64,000 nucleotides of DNA from Bradyrhizobium mercantei. Lineage in GTDB: Bacteria; Pseudomonadota; Alphaproteobacteria; Rhizobiales; Xanthobacteraceae. Numbering within the stretch: position 1 is the first letter of the stretch; each line of letters opens with the position of its first letter. Under the pieces are notes generated by a model. It searched no databases, had not been told where the DNA came from, and worked only from the letters and a program-made list of their open reading frames with translations. Location of the stretch: the NCBI RefSeq assembly GCF_001982635.1, contig NZ_MKFI01000006.1, forward strand, positions 355,113-419,112, read 5' to 3'. This document shows positions 29,911-40,600 of this stretch, in pieces. A program made the position numbers and the translations under genes.

Positions 29911-31890
29911 CTACGCGGCCGCCTCGATCTCGACCACGATCTTGCCCGTCGTCACCTGCTCGCCCTCGGCGACGTCGATCGCCGACACCGTGCCCGCGAC
30001 GCCGGCGGTGTGGACGTGCTCCATCTTCATCGCCTCCAGCGTCATCACCGGCTGCCCCGCCGCGACCTTGTCGCCGGCCTTCACCAGCACCGCGACGACC
30101 CGGCCGTTCATGGCGGCGCGGACCTTGCCGTCACCGCCGGCGGCTGACGCGCTCTCGGGCGGCGCGAGCGTGAGATCGCGCGCCGACAGCGTGACGCCGC
30201 GGTGCAAAATATGGAGGCGGTCGGCATCGCGCAGGAATCTGGCCTGCTCCATCACACCGTCGTGGTGGAAGCGGATGCTGTCCTGATCGAGCTCGTCGAT
30301 CACGAAGTTGAAGCGATCGCCATTGCGGGTCGCGAAATAGCTGCCGTCGCGCTCGCGGACGATCTCGATCTCCTGCACGCCGTAACCGAGATCGATCCGC
30401 AAGCCGAGCGGGAACGTCGCCGCCAGCGACCGGCCGCGCTGCCATGGCGGCGCGTGCGGGTTGGTGACATAGAGCAGCAGCGCCGCGAGCGCGAGGTCGC
30501 TGCCGCGATCCGGCCGCGGCGCCAGCAAGACATCGCGGTTGTTGCCGATGAAGGCCGTGGTCGCCTCGCCCTTGGCGAAGACCGGATGGCGCAGACAGTC
30601 GATCAGAAAGCCCTGATTGGTGGTGACGCCGAACGCCGTCACCTGCTCCAGGGCAGAGATCAGCTTGCCGCGCGCCTCGTCGCGGGTGGTGCCATGGCTG
30701 ATGACCTTGGCGATCATCGAATCATAGAACGGCGGAATCTCCGAGCCGGACTTGAGTGCGTGCTCGACGCGGACGCCGTCAGGCATCTGCCACCGCGCCA
30801 TGGTGCCGGATTGCGGCATGAAGTCGTGCCCGGCATCCTCTGAGCAGAGCCGCACCTCGATCGCATGACCGGAGAAGTTGATGTCCTCCTGCTTCACGCC
30901 AAGCGGCTCGCCGCGGGCGACACGAAGCTGCAATTCGACCAGATCGAGCCCGGTGATCGCCTCGGTGACGGGATGCTCGACCTGAAGCCGCGTGTTCATC
31001 TCCATGAAGTAGAAATTGCCGGCGCGATCGAGCAGGAATTCGAGCGTGCCGGCACCCTCGTAGCCGATCGCCTTGACGGCCTGCACCGCGACCGCGCCCA
31101 TACGCGCGCGCAGCTCCAGCGTCACCGCCGGCGACGGCGCCTCCTCGATCAGCTTCTGGTGCCGCCGCTGCACCGAGCAGTCGCGCTCGCCGAGATGGAT
31201 CGCGTTGCCATGGCGGTCGCCAAACACCTGGATCTCGATGTGGCGCGGATCGACGATCGCGCGTTCGAGGATGACGGTGGGATCGCCGAACGCGCCCTGC
31301 GCCTCCGAGCGCGCGCTGCGCAGCGCATCGGGAAACGCCGCGGCGTCCGCGACCAGTCGCATGCCGCGGCCGCCGCCACCTGCGACCGCCTTGATCATCA
31401 CGGGGAAGCCGATCGCCTTGGCTTCAGCCAGCATCACGGCATCGCTCTGGTCGGCCCCCTGATAGCCGGGCACACAGGGCACGCCGGCCCTCTGCATGAT
31501 GTCCTTGGCGCCGGCCTTGTTGCCCATCGCCAGGATCGCTTCCGGCGACGGGCCGATGAACACCAGCCCTGCATCGCGGCAGGCTTGCGCAAAATCCTCG
31601 TTCTCGGCGAGGAAGCCGTAGCCGGGATGCACCGCACCGGCGCCGCTTGCCTTGGCAGCTGCGATGATCGCGTCGATCTTCAGATAGGATTGCGCCGGCA
31701 GCGCCTCGCCGATCCGCACCGCCTGGTCGGCCGCGCGCACATGCAGCGCGTCGCGATCGGCATCCGAATAGACCGCGACGACGCCATAGCCGAGCCGCCG
31801 CGCGGTACTCATGATGCGCAGCGCGATCTCACCGCGGTTGGCGACCAGTATCTTGAAGAACGGCGTCCGCTTCACGGTGGTACCGCTCAT
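29911..31890 (-). CDS. Acyl-CoA carboxylase biotin-containing (alpha) subunit
   Basis: This 659-residue protein combines a biotin carboxylase (KILVANRGEIALRI, ATP-grasp loop AGGGGRGMRLV, EMNTRLQVEHPVTE) with a C-terminal biotinyl domain, where the lysine in EAMKMEH (residue 622) would carry biotin. It carboxylates biotin with bicarbonate and ATP and passes the carboxyl group to the acyl-CoA held by the beta subunit. Length and order match methylcrotonoyl-, geranyl- or propionyl-CoA carboxylase alpha chains. The ATG at 31890 overlaps the TGA of the beta gene by four bases. A longer open frame upstream is ignored for that reason. The acyl substrate is unknown. Confidence 0.95.
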   Translation of the reverse strand: MSGTTVKRTPFFKILVANRGEIALRIMSTARRLGYGVVAVYSDADRDALHVRAADQAVRIGEALPAQSYLKIDAIIAAAKASGAGAVHPGYGFLAENEDFAQACRDAGLVFIGPSPEAILAMGNKAGAKDIMQRAGVPCVPGYQGADQSDAVMLAEAKAIGFPVMIKAVAGGGGRGMRLVADAAAFPDALRSARSEAQGAFGDPTVILERAIVDPRHIEIQVFGDRHGNAIHLGERDCSVQRRHQKLIEEAPSPAVTLELRARMGAVAVQAVKAIGYEGAGTLEFLLDRAGNFYFMEMNTRLQVEHPVTEAITGLDLVELQLRVARGEPLGVKQEDINFSGHAIEVRLCSEDAGHDFMPQSGTMARWQMPDGVRVEHALKSGSEIPPFYDSMIAKVISHGTTRDEARGKLISALEQVTAFGVTTNQGFLIDCLRHPVFAKGEATTAFIGNNRDVLLAPRPDRGSDLALAALLLYVTNPHAPPWQRGRSLAATFPLGLRIDLGYGVQEIEIVRERDGSYFATRNGDRFNFVIDELDQDSIRFHHDGVMEQARFLRDADRLHILHRGVTLSARDLTLAPPESASAAGGDGKVRAAMNGRVVAVLVKAGDKVAAGQPVMTLEAMKMEHVHTAGVAGTVSAIDVAEGEQVTTGKIVVEIEAAA

Positions 31891-33503
31891 GGCCGCGCCA
31901 CCGAGAACTGCATGCGCTGCGGGGTGCGCGCCTCGGCCTCGCGGCAGATCGCAAGCACCTCCGACAGCACCGTGCGCGTATCGCGCGGATCGATCACGCC
32001 GTCGTCGAGCACGCGGGCGCTGGTCGAGAACACATCCATCTGGCCGTCGAATACGCCCGTAATCTGCGCCTTCATCGCCTCGAGCTTCTCCTTCTCGATC
32101 GGCTTGCCGCGCCGCGCCGCGGCAGCTTCGGTGACGATCGCCATGGTTTCGGCGGCCTGCTCGCCGCCCATTACGGCCGTCTTGGCGTTCGGCCAGGAGA
32201 AGCAGAAGCGCGGATGGAAGCCGCGGCCGCACATACCGTAATTGCCGGCGCCGAACGAGGCCCCGCAATACAGCGTGATCTGCGGCACCGTCGCCGAGGT
32301 CACCGCCTGGATCATCTTGGAGCCGTGCTTGATCATGCCGGCCTCTTCATAGGCCTTGCCCACCATGTAGCCGGTGGTGTTGTTCATATAGAGGATCGGC
32401 GTGCGCGACTGGCAGCAGGCCTGGATGAAATGCGTCGCCTTGTTGGCACCAGGCACATCGAGCGGGCCGTTGTTGGTGATGATGCCGATCGCCTGTCCTT
32501 CGATGCGGGCATGACCGCAGACCGTCGCCGGGCCGTAATTGGCGCCGAACTCGGTGAAGTCGGAATCATCGATGAAGCGCGCGATCGCCTGGCGCATGTC
32601 GACCGGCCGCTTGTGATCCATCGGCATGATGCCGAGCAGCTCCTCGGCGTCATAGCGCGGCGGCTTGAACGCGGCTGGTTCGGATATCGGCCGATCCCAG
32701 GGCAGCTTGGCCATGATCTCGCGTGCGATGCGCAGCGCATCGCGGTCGTCCTCGGCGAGATAATCGCCGAGGCCGGAGATTTGGGTGTGCATCTCGGCGC
32801 CGCCGAGCTCTTCCTCGGTCGCGATCTCGCCGGTCGCAGCCTTGAGCAGCGGCGGCCCGGCGAGGAAGGCGCGGGTGCGGCCGCGCACCATCACGATGTA
32901 GTCGGAAAGCCCGGTCTGGTACGCACCGCCCGCGGTCGAGGAGCCGTGCGTCACCGTGACGACGGGAAGCCCCGCCGCCGACAGCCGCGCCAGGTTGCGG
33001 AAGATGTTGCCGCCGCGCACAAAATCCTCGACCCGGTAGCGCAGCAGATTGGCGCCGGCGCTTTCGACGAGCTGCACATAGGGCAGCTTGTTTTCCAGCG
33101 CGAGCTCCTGAACCCGCAGCGTCTTGTCGAGGCCGTAGGGTTGCAGCGCGCCAGCATCGATGCCGGCATCATTGGCGCTGACCATGCAGCGGATGCCGGA
33201 GACGAAGCCGATGCCGGCAACCAGGCCGCCGCCGGGCACGCTCTTGTCCGCGTCCGGCACATCGAACATGTAGCCGGCGAGCGTCGACAGTTCGAGGAAC
33301 GGCGAGCCGGAATCGAGCACCAGCGCGACGCGCTCGCGCGGCAAGAGTTGTCCGCGCTTGTGGAAGCGGTCCTTTGCCGCGGCCGACGCCGCGCGCGTCC
33401 GCTCCTCAAGCCCCCGCATCCGGGCGATCAGCGCGAGCATGCCGTCGCGATTGCCCTGAAAGCCGGCGCTGCCGGTGGAAATCGTGTTCTCGATGATGGC
33501 CAC
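31887..33503 (-). CDS. Acyl-CoA carboxylase carboxyltransferase (beta) subunit
   Basis: This 538-residue crotonase-fold carboxyltransferase has RERVALVLDSGSPFLELS near the start, AGGAYQTGLSDY in the middle, and the C-terminal GASFGAGNYGMCGRGF and FSWPNAKTAVMGGEQAA motifs. These fit the methylcrotonoyl/geranyl-CoA carboxylase beta group better than propionyl-CoA carboxylase. It starts at GTG 33503, whose first base is the last base of the TAG stop of the acyl-CoA ligase gene, so the three genes are coupled. It transfers CO2 from biotin to an acyl-CoA. Methylcrotonoyl- versus geranyl-CoA specificity cannot be settled by eye. Confidence 0.94.
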   Translation of the reverse strand: MAIIENTISTGSAGFQGNRDGMLALIARMRGLEERTRAASAAAKDRFHKRGQLLPRERVALVLDSGSPFLELSTLAGYMFDVPDADKSVPGGGLVAGIGFVSGIRCMVSANDAGIDAGALQPYGLDKTLRVQELALENKLPYVQLVESAGANLLRYRVEDFVRGGNIFRNLARLSAAGLPVVTVTHGSSTAGGAYQTGLSDYIVMVRGRTRAFLAGPPLLKAATGEIATEEELGGAEMHTQISGLGDYLAEDDRDALRIAREIMAKLPWDRPISEPAAFKPPRYDAEELLGIMPMDHKRPVDMRQAIARFIDDSDFTEFGANYGPATVCGHARIEGQAIGIITNNGPLDVPGANKATHFIQACCQSRTPILYMNNTTGYMVGKAYEEAGMIKHGSKMIQAVTSATVPQITLYCGASFGAGNYGMCGRGFHPRFCFSWPNAKTAVMGGEQAAETMAIVTEAAAARRGKPIEKEKLEAMKAQITGVFDGQMDVFSTSARVLDDGVIDPRDTRTVLSEVLAICREAEARTPQRMQFSVARP

Positions 33504-35101
33504 TAGGCGCGCTCCACAAAATGCCCACTGAATTGCTGTCGCAGCTCGACCTTGCGCAGCTTGCCGGTCGCGGTCATCGGCATCTCCTCGAGGATACGCA
33601 CCAGCTTCGGCACCTGGAAGCCTCCGAGATGCCTTCTGCAATGCGCCTCGATCCCGGCCTCGTCGGCCACCGCGCCGGGCTTCAGCTTGACGAAGGCGGA
33701 GACCGCCTCACCCCATTGCGGATGCGGCAGGCCGACCACGGCGGCGTTCTGCACCGCGGGGTGCGCCAGCAGCGTCTCCTCGATCTTGACGGATGCGACG
33801 TTCTCGCCGCCCGACTTGATCATGTCCTTCTTGCGGTCGAGGAACAGCACCTCACCATTGGCATCGATCAGGGCGAGATCGCCGGTATGGTGCCAGCCGA
33901 ACTTGCGGGCCTCCTCGGTCGACTTCGGGTCCTTGTAGTAGCCCATCATCACGTTGGGCCCGCGATGCACCAGCTCGCCGATCTCGCCGCGCGGCAAAAG
34001 GTTGCCATTGTCATCCATGATCGCGGTCTCGTTGACGATGAGCGATTCACCCCAGTAATTGCCGAAGCGGTCGAGCTGCACTTCGGGCCGCGACATCGTC
34101 GTCGCCGGATACATCTCGGTCTGGCCGCTCGACAGCACGAAGTTCGGACAGAGGTCGGCGATGGCGCGTTCGAGCAGCGGCTTGCCCATCGGCGCCATGG
34201 TGTAGATACAGCAGCGCAGGCCCGACAGATCGTAGTCGCGTCGGCGCGGATGATCGAGGATCGCCTGGTACATCAGCGACAGGCCGACGAACACCGTGAG
34301 CTTGTCGCGGACGATCGCCTCCATGCAGACCACCGGATCGAAGCCGCGCATCAGCGCCATCCGGCCGCCGACCGAGAGATAGCTGAGCAGCAGCACATGG
34401 CCGGCGCAGTGGAACAGCGGAAACTGGCCGGTGATCCCGTCAGCGCGCGACAGCTGCATCTCGATGCAGTTGCTCATCACGGCCATGACGACGGCGAGAT
34501 GGCAATGCATCGCGCCTTTCGGCCGCGACGTCGTGCCCGACGTGTAGATGATCATCGCGAGATCGCGATCGTTGATCTCGATGTCGGGTTCGATGTCGGA
34601 CTGCCCATTCAGGAGCCCGTTGAACTCCTGCAAGCCGGTCTTGCCGGCGTTGCCGGTCAGGTCGATCGCGATCATCTCCATGCCACGCGCTTCCAGCGCG
34701 GCGCGCCGATCGGCCTGGGCATGGAGATTGTCGTCGATGATGGCAAAGCGGACCTCGGCATGACCGAGAATGTAGTCCATGTCGGACGGCCCGAGCATGG
34801 TGTTGATCGGCACCCAGACCAGGCCGGCGCGATGGATGCCGAACAGCGCTTTGACGAACTCGACGGAGTTGTTGCAGATGGTCGAGATCTTCTCGCCCGG
34901 CTTCAGCCCGCGCTGCACCAAATGATTGGCGAAGCGATTGGCGTCGCGCTCGAGCTCGGTGAAGGTGACTTGCCGCTTACCGTCGGTCAGCGCGACGCGA
35001 TCGGGAAACCGCCGCGCGGCGCGCTTCAGCAGGTCGCCGATTGCGACCCGTCCGATGCGGCCGGGGCCCGTGACGCCGCCGGTTGCTGCGAGATTGTCCA
35101 T
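33503..35101 (-). CDS. AMP-forming acyl-CoA ligase (carboxylase operon)
   Basis: This 532-residue adenylate-forming ligase has IIYTSGTTSRPKGAM, GQTEMYP, the LFLDRKKDMIKSGGENV hinge and MTATGKLRKVELR near the C-terminus, so it is complete. It starts at ATG 35101 behind GAGGAG and leads the operon with the carboxylase beta and alpha genes, which overlap it in turn. It probably makes the acyl-CoA that the carboxylase and acyl-CoA dehydrogenases of this region then process. A 1683-base antisense open frame covers the same DNA but is an artefact of GC-rich codon use. Confidence 0.93.
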   Translation of the reverse strand: MDNLAATGGVTGPGRIGRVAIGDLLKRAARRFPDRVALTDGKRQVTFTELERDANRFANHLVQRGLKPGEKISTICNNSVEFVKALFGIHRAGLVWVPINTMLGPSDMDYILGHAEVRFAIIDDNLHAQADRRAALEARGMEMIAIDLTGNAGKTGLQEFNGLLNGQSDIEPDIEINDRDLAMIIYTSGTTSRPKGAMHCHLAVVMAVMSNCIEMQLSRADGITGQFPLFHCAGHVLLLSYLSVGGRMALMRGFDPVVCMEAIVRDKLTVFVGLSLMYQAILDHPRRRDYDLSGLRCCIYTMAPMGKPLLERAIADLCPNFVLSSGQTEMYPATTMSRPEVQLDRFGNYWGESLIVNETAIMDDNGNLLPRGEIGELVHRGPNVMMGYYKDPKSTEEARKFGWHHTGDLALIDANGEVLFLDRKKDMIKSGGENVASVKIEETLLAHPAVQNAAVVGLPHPQWGEAVSAFVKLKPGAVADEAGIEAHCRRHLGGFQVPKLVRILEEMPMTATGKLRKVELRQQFSGHFVERA

Positions 35102-35120
35102 GTCTGGCTCTCCTCTCAGC

Positions 35121-35206
35121 CGTCATTGCGAGGAGCGAAGCGACGAAGCAATCCGCTCTGTCTTCGAGTGGCAAGATGGATTGCTTCGCTACGCTCGCAA
35201 TGACGG
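35121..35206. repeat. Palindromic intergenic repeat, family B copy 1
   Basis: Starts CGTCATTGCGAGGAGCGAAGCG and ends with the near reverse complement (GCTACGCTCGCAATGACG). Inner arms GAAGCAATCC and GGATTGCTTC pair. A second copy lies at 48425-48508. Confidence 0.88.
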
Positions 35207-35216
35207 CTGGCGTGAC

Positions 35217-36083
35217 CTAGTGTCTCGTCCCAAAGATCTGCCGCGCCTCGGCCGGGCTCGCGATCTCGCGGCCGGCGCGCCGCGCACAGGCGGCAAGGCC
35301 TTCGACGAGCTGGCCGTTCGACGTCACCTTGGTGCCGTCGTCGAGATAGAACGTATCCTCCAACCCGCTGCGCAGATGGCCGCCGAGATCGGCGGCGCGC
35401 TGGTGCAGCGGCCAGATCTCGGCACGGCCGATCGCGGTGACCTGCCAATGCGCTTCCGGCACCTTCAACTTCAAGAGGATCGGCAACAGCTCCGGATCGG
35501 CCGGCATGCCCGAGGCGACGCCCATGACCAAATTGTATTCGAGCGGCCCGGAATACATGCCGGTCTGCCGGTACATCCCGACGCAGCGCACGATGCCGAC
35601 ATCGAAGCACTCGAACTCGGGGATGGTGCCGGCCACCTTCATCACGTCGAGATAGTCCTGCACCTTCTCGACCGCGTTATCGAACATCATCGGCGGCCAG
35701 GCCCAGGTGTTGTCGGCCTTCACCTTCAGGTAATTCAGCGAACCGGCGTTGCAGGCCGCGATCTCGGGCCTGGTCTCGCGCACGCAGTCGAGCGCGCCCT
35801 GGTAGTTGGGGCCCGAAGTGCCGGTGGTGTGGTTGATGATCACGCCGGGGCAGGCCTCGCGGATCGCCTGCTGGATCTCCTTGCTGACGCCGACGTCCCA
35901 TGACGGCAAATGGCCCTTGTTCGGCTCCTGCTGACGCAGATGGATGTGCATGACGCTGGCGCCGGCGTTGAACGCCGCCTTGGCCTCGCGCGCCATCTCT
36001 TCCGGCGTCACCGGAACGTTGTGCTGCTTCGGGTCGGTAAGCACGCCGTTCAGCGCGCAGGTGATGACGGCCTTGTCGCTCAT
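35217..36083 (-). CDS. BKACE family beta-keto acid cleavage enzyme (DUF849)
   Basis: This 288-residue TIM-barrel enzyme has VITCALNGV at the start, MHIHLRQ (zinc ligands His46 and His48), INHTTGTSG and NLVMGVASGMP. The BKACE family (first known as 3-keto-5-aminohexanoate cleavage enzyme) condenses a beta-keto acid with acetyl-CoA to give a CoA ester and acetoacetate. The ATG at 36083 is preferred because the conserved fold starts here; the ribosome binding site is weak. It lies upstream of the ligase/carboxylase operon in the same direction, separated by a repeat. It could feed or drain the same pathway; the actual keto acid is unknown. Confidence 0.92.
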   Translation of the reverse strand: MSDKAVITCALNGVLTDPKQHNVPVTPEEMAREAKAAFNAGASVMHIHLRQQEPNKGHLPSWDVGVSKEIQQAIREACPGVIINHTTGTSGPNYQGALDCVRETRPEIAACNAGSLNYLKVKADNTWAWPPMMFDNAVEKVQDYLDVMKVAGTIPEFECFDVGIVRCVGMYRQTGMYSGPLEYNLVMGVASGMPADPELLPILLKLKVPEAHWQVTAIGRAEIWPLHQRAADLGGHLRSGLEDTFYLDDGTKVTSNGQLVEGLAACARRAGREIASPAEARQIFGTRH

Positions 36084-36296
36084 GGTCTGTTGTCCGCTTT
36101 GCAGCGCACCTGCGCTGCTGATGTTCCCATGATGAGAAATTTGTCTTCGCGCCATCTTGCGTTGACTGGCTAAGTGAATGCGATCACGCCGCAATTCGTC
36201 GCCAGCCGGTTAACACAAGACGCCCTGCCCACGTGACGCGTAGGCTTCGGGCCAAGCAGAAGCGGCGCAACAAGCCGGCATCACGGGGAGGACGTC

Positions 36297-37520
36297 ATGA
36301 TCTCGATCAACCGGCGCTCATGGCTCACCGGCGCGGCAGGCGCGGGACTTGCCGCTGTCGCAGGTCTCCGGCCCTCGCTTGCCGACGACACGCCAGGCGT
36401 CACCGCGACCGAGATCAGGATCGGCAGCACCACGTCGCTCAGCGGCCCGGTGTCCGCGCTCGGCGTCCAAGCGCGCTGCCAGGAAGCCTATTTCAAGATG
36501 CTGAACGAGCAGGGCGGCATCGCCGGCCGGCAGATCAAGTACATTTATTACGACGATGCGTTCAATCCGGCGAAGACGGTCGAGCAGGTGCGCCGCCTGA
36601 TCGAGAGCGACAATGTCGCTTTCCTATTCAACATGCTCGGCACCGCGCCGAATTCTGCCGTCGTCAAATACATCAACGCGGCGAAGGTGCCGCATCTGTT
36701 CCTGTCGGTGAATGGCGACAAATGGGGCGACTACAAGTCCTATCCGTGGACCATGGGCTTTGCGCCCAGCGCGCGGACCGAGGCCCAGGTGTTCGTCAAA
36801 TATGCGCTGAGCCAACACAAGGACGCGAAGTTCGCGGTGCTCTACCAGAACGACGATCTCGGCAAGGATTTCGTCGCCGGCACCAAGGATGTGCTGGGCG
36901 AACGGTTCGCGACATCGGCCGTGGTGGCCTCGCACGAGGTCACCGATCCCACCATCGATTCCCAGATCGTTGCGCTGCGCGGCGCCAACCCCGACGTGCT
37001 GATCTCGGGCACCACGGCAAAGTTCTGCGCGCAGTCGATCCGCAAGATCTACGAGCTCGGCTGGAAGCCGATGCATTTCATCGCCAGCGGCGCTGCGTCG
37101 CTGTCTTCGACCATCATCCCCGTCGGCCTCGACAAGGCGCAGGGCACGATCTCATCGGCCTACATCAAGGACGTTGCCGATCCGGCCTGGGCCAATGACC
37201 AAGGTGTGAAGGATTTCCTCGCCTTCATGGAAAAATACTTCCCCGACGGCAATCCGAAGGAAGGCTACAACCTCTACGCCTATATGGTGGCGAACGTGCT
37301 CAAGATCGTGCTCGAGCAGTGCAAGGGCAATTTCAGCCGCGACAACATCATGGCGCAGGCGAACAATCTCAGGGACGTCTATGTCCCGACGCTGTTGCCC
37401 GGCATCAAGGTCAACACCAGCCCGACCAATCACCACCCGCTGCAACAGCTGCAGCTGCAGCGGATCGAAGGGCCGGGATGGCTGCGCTTCGGCGAAGTCA
37501 TTCAGGGCGCGAATTTGTGA
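36297..37520 (+). CDS. ABC transporter substrate-binding protein (LivK type), Tat-like signal
   Basis: This 407-residue protein has a twin-arginine-like start (NRRSWLTGAAGAG), then TEIRIGSTTSLSGPVSALG and the Peripla_BP_6 fold (AYFKMLNEQGGIAGRQI, TVEQVRRLIE). ATG 36297 lies behind GGGGAGGAC. It is divergent from the BKACE gene. Its closest relative in the window is the protein at 43622-44842, with which it shares EAYFKM..QGGI and WTMGF. No permease or ATPase is nearby, so it is an orphan receptor, probably for an aliphatic or aromatic acid or amide used by the surrounding catabolic genes. Confidence 0.92.
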   Translation: MISINRRSWLTGAAGAGLAAVAGLRPSLADDTPGVTATEIRIGSTTSLSGPVSALGVQARCQEAYFKMLNEQGGIAGRQIKYIYYDDAFNPAKTVEQVRRLIESDNVAFLFNMLGTAPNSAVVKYINAAKVPHLFLSVNGDKWGDYKSYPWTMGFAPSARTEAQVFVKYALSQHKDAKFAVLYQNDDLGKDFVAGTKDVLGERFATSAVVASHEVTDPTIDSQIVALRGANPDVLISGTTAKFCAQSIRKIYELGWKPMHFIASGAASLSSTIIPVGLDKAQGTISSAYIKDVADPAWANDQGVKDFLAFMEKYFPDGNPKEGYNLYAYMVANVLKIVLEQCKGNFSRDNIMAQANNLRDVYVPTLLPGIKVNTSPTNHHPLQQLQLQRIEGPGWLRFGEVIQGANL

Positions 37521-37530
37521 GCCATCTTCA

Positions 37531-37668
37531 CCTCTCCCTTCTGGGAGAGGTCGGATTTTACGCGCCAGCGGAAAATCCGGGTGAGGGGTTCAGGTCCCTC
37601 GAGAGACCGCACCCCTCACCCGGATTGCATCCGGCGATGCAATCCGGCCTCTCCCACAAGGGGAGAGG
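37531..37668. repeat. Palindromic intergenic repeat, family F
   Basis: CCTCTCCCTTCTGGGAGAGG at the left and CCTCTCCCACAAGGGGAGAGG at the right are hairpins. Between them GGGTGAGGGGT and ACCCCTCACCC pair. It ends just before the 3' end of the convergent AraC-type gene, so it probably terminates both transcripts. Confidence 0.85.
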
Positions 37669-37685
37669 CAGTTCTGCGTATGTGG

Positions 37686-38510
37686 TCACGTCAGCGCGCG
37701 CTCTTGCCCCGTCCGGTAGATCGCGAGATCGCGCGAGCCGGAGAAGATGGCGCGCGGCTTCAGGCCGTAGAAACGGCGGATCGAGTGGCTGAAATGAGTG
37801 CTGTCGGGATAGCCGATATCCTGCGCGAGATGCGCGAGGTTGATGTCCTGGTTGGCGAAGTGCAGCAGATGCCGCGCGCGCTTCCAGGCGCGGAAGGAGC
37901 GGAACGAGATCCCGGTCTCCTCCTTGAACAGATGCAGGAAGCGCGACGGCGACAGCCCGGCATCAGTGGCGCAGCCTGCCGCGGTCACCGGCTCGCCGGA
38001 GAACTGCCCGATGCGGCCGATCGCGCGCACCACGCGCGGATCGAGCATGCGCTGCGGCAGTGCGTCGCCGAAGCACATGGTGTCGAACTCGGCATTGGCG
38101 ATCGTGTCGCGATGCTGCATCTCGGCCAGCGTCGCATAGGCTGAGCGGATGCGATTGGCGAAATGGTGCGAGTCCGGTCCTTGCAGGCGGCGGGCGACCG
38201 TCTCCAGCGTGCCGTCGCGCACGCTCTCCGGCTCGATCGCCACGCAAATCGCCGAACGATATTCGCTGGTGATGGTGTGGCGCAGATTCGGCATCGTCAC
38301 CGCGAGTTCGCCATGGGACTCGCGGCCTTCGCTGGTCGACAGATGCAAGCCGTCGCGGATCGCGACATAGACATGGAATGCGCCGGGACATCGCTCGCGC
38401 GGCCGGCCGAGCAGCCCGGCATAGAACACCCGTTCCGGCGTGATCAGCATCCGGTGGCCGGACTGCTGCTGGCCGGATTTCTGGCACTTCGCGTCCACGA
38501 TCGCGTCCAT
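37686..38510 (-). CDS. AraC family transcriptional regulator
   Basis: This 274-residue protein has a C-terminal pair of helix-turn-helix motifs: AAGCATDAGLSPSRFLHLFK and INLAHLAQDIGYPDSTHFSHSIRRFYGLKPR, the standard AraC/XylS signature. The N-terminal ~165 residues are a ligand-sensing part with no clear family. ATG 38510 is behind GAGGAGG, so a longer frame starting at 38567 is rejected. It lies last in the direction of the GST/acyl-CoA dehydrogenase genes, 116 bases behind them, and may regulate this catabolic block. Effector unknown. Confidence 0.9.
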   Translation of the reverse strand: MDAIVDAKCQKSGQQQSGHRMLITPERVFYAGLLGRPRERCPGAFHVYVAIRDGLHLSTSEGRESHGELAVTMPNLRHTITSEYRSAICVAIEPESVRDGTLETVARRLQGPDSHHFANRIRSAYATLAEMQHRDTIANAEFDTMCFGDALPQRMLDPRVVRAIGRIGQFSGEPVTAAGCATDAGLSPSRFLHLFKEETGISFRSFRAWKRARHLLHFANQDINLAHLAQDIGYPDSTHFSHSIRRFYGLKPRAIFSGSRDLAIYRTGQERALT

Positions 38511-38626
38511 GGCGGTTCCTCCTCGCGCGGCTCTTGAGGCCGCTGCGGCGGAGCTACCATAGCGCAAATTCGCAAGCTGTCACCGATGCGCTGGATCAAT
38601 TCCGGGACACATCGACGCCGGCACGC

Positions 38627-39282
38627 TCAAGGCCGCGCCCGCGGCGCAACGTTCTGTTCCAGCCCGGCTTTCTGCTCCGACGCCACCGCGCGCTGGTAAC
38701 CTTCGCGCTGCTGCAACCGCGCCCAATAGGCCGCGACATTCGGCCCGAAGTCCTTGGCGAGGCCGATATTGCTGGCGAGCCGGAGCGCATAGCCATTGGC
38801 GATGTCGGCGGCGGTGAAGCGTTCCGCGCAGAGGAATTCCGACTTCCCTGCGGCGGCCTCCACGGCACGCAGGCGGCCCAGGAACCATTTTGCATAATCG
38901 CCCGAGACCTGCGGGTTGCGCCGCTCCTCCGGCTCGAGCTGGCTGTAGCGGAGCACCAATGTCTGCGGAAAGGTCAGCGTTGCATCCGAAAAATACATCC
39001 AGTTCAGGAACGCGCCATAGGCCGGCTCGTCGGGGCCTACGATCAGCGGCGTCGGACCGTATTTGGTGCCGAGATAATGGCAGATGCCGGAGGACTCCGT
39101 CATCTTCGTGTCGCCGTCGACCATGAACGGGATGGTGCCGAGCGGATTGAGGGCGAGATATTCCTTGGCGAACACGCGCGGCGGGAACGGCAGCATCTTC
39201 AGCTCATAGGGCAGCCCGAGCTCCTCCAGCATCCACAGCGGGCGGAACGAGCGCGCGGCGTCGCAGTGATAGAGCGTGATCA

Positions 39283-39283
<1 letters not shown>
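38627..39283 (-). CDS. Glutathione S-transferase
   Basis: This 218-residue protein has an N-terminal thioredoxin fold (MITLYHCDAARSFRPLWMLEELG) with LNPLGTIPFMVDGD and TESSGICHYLG, the glutathione-binding part. The C-terminal helical domain contains FTAADIANGYALRLA. The catalytic Ser/Cys region is DAARSFR. Its ATG shares its last base with the TGA of the upstream acyl-CoA dehydrogenase gene (TGATG), so it is translated with that enzyme. It may conjugate or isomerise a pathway intermediate. Confidence 0.92.
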
Positions 39284-40449
<1,166 letters not shown>

Positions 40450-40464
40450 GTTTCCCTTTGTCCT

Positions 40465-40590
40465 CGTCATTCCGCGGCGATGCGAAGCATCGAGCCCGGA
40501 ATCCATTTAACCTCGAATCTGCTGCCCGATGGTTTCCGGGCTCTGGCTTCGCGAGCCCTCAGGTGCGCAATTGCGCACCGGGGAATGACG
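40465..40590. repeat. Palindromic intergenic repeat, family C copy 2
   Basis: Bounded by CGTCATTCCGCGG and GGGGAATGACG, with GGTGCGCAATTGCGCACC near the right end. It separates the two acyl-CoA dehydrogenase genes, which otherwise look like one operon. Confidence 0.85.
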
Positions 40591-40600
40591 GGCAAGTTTG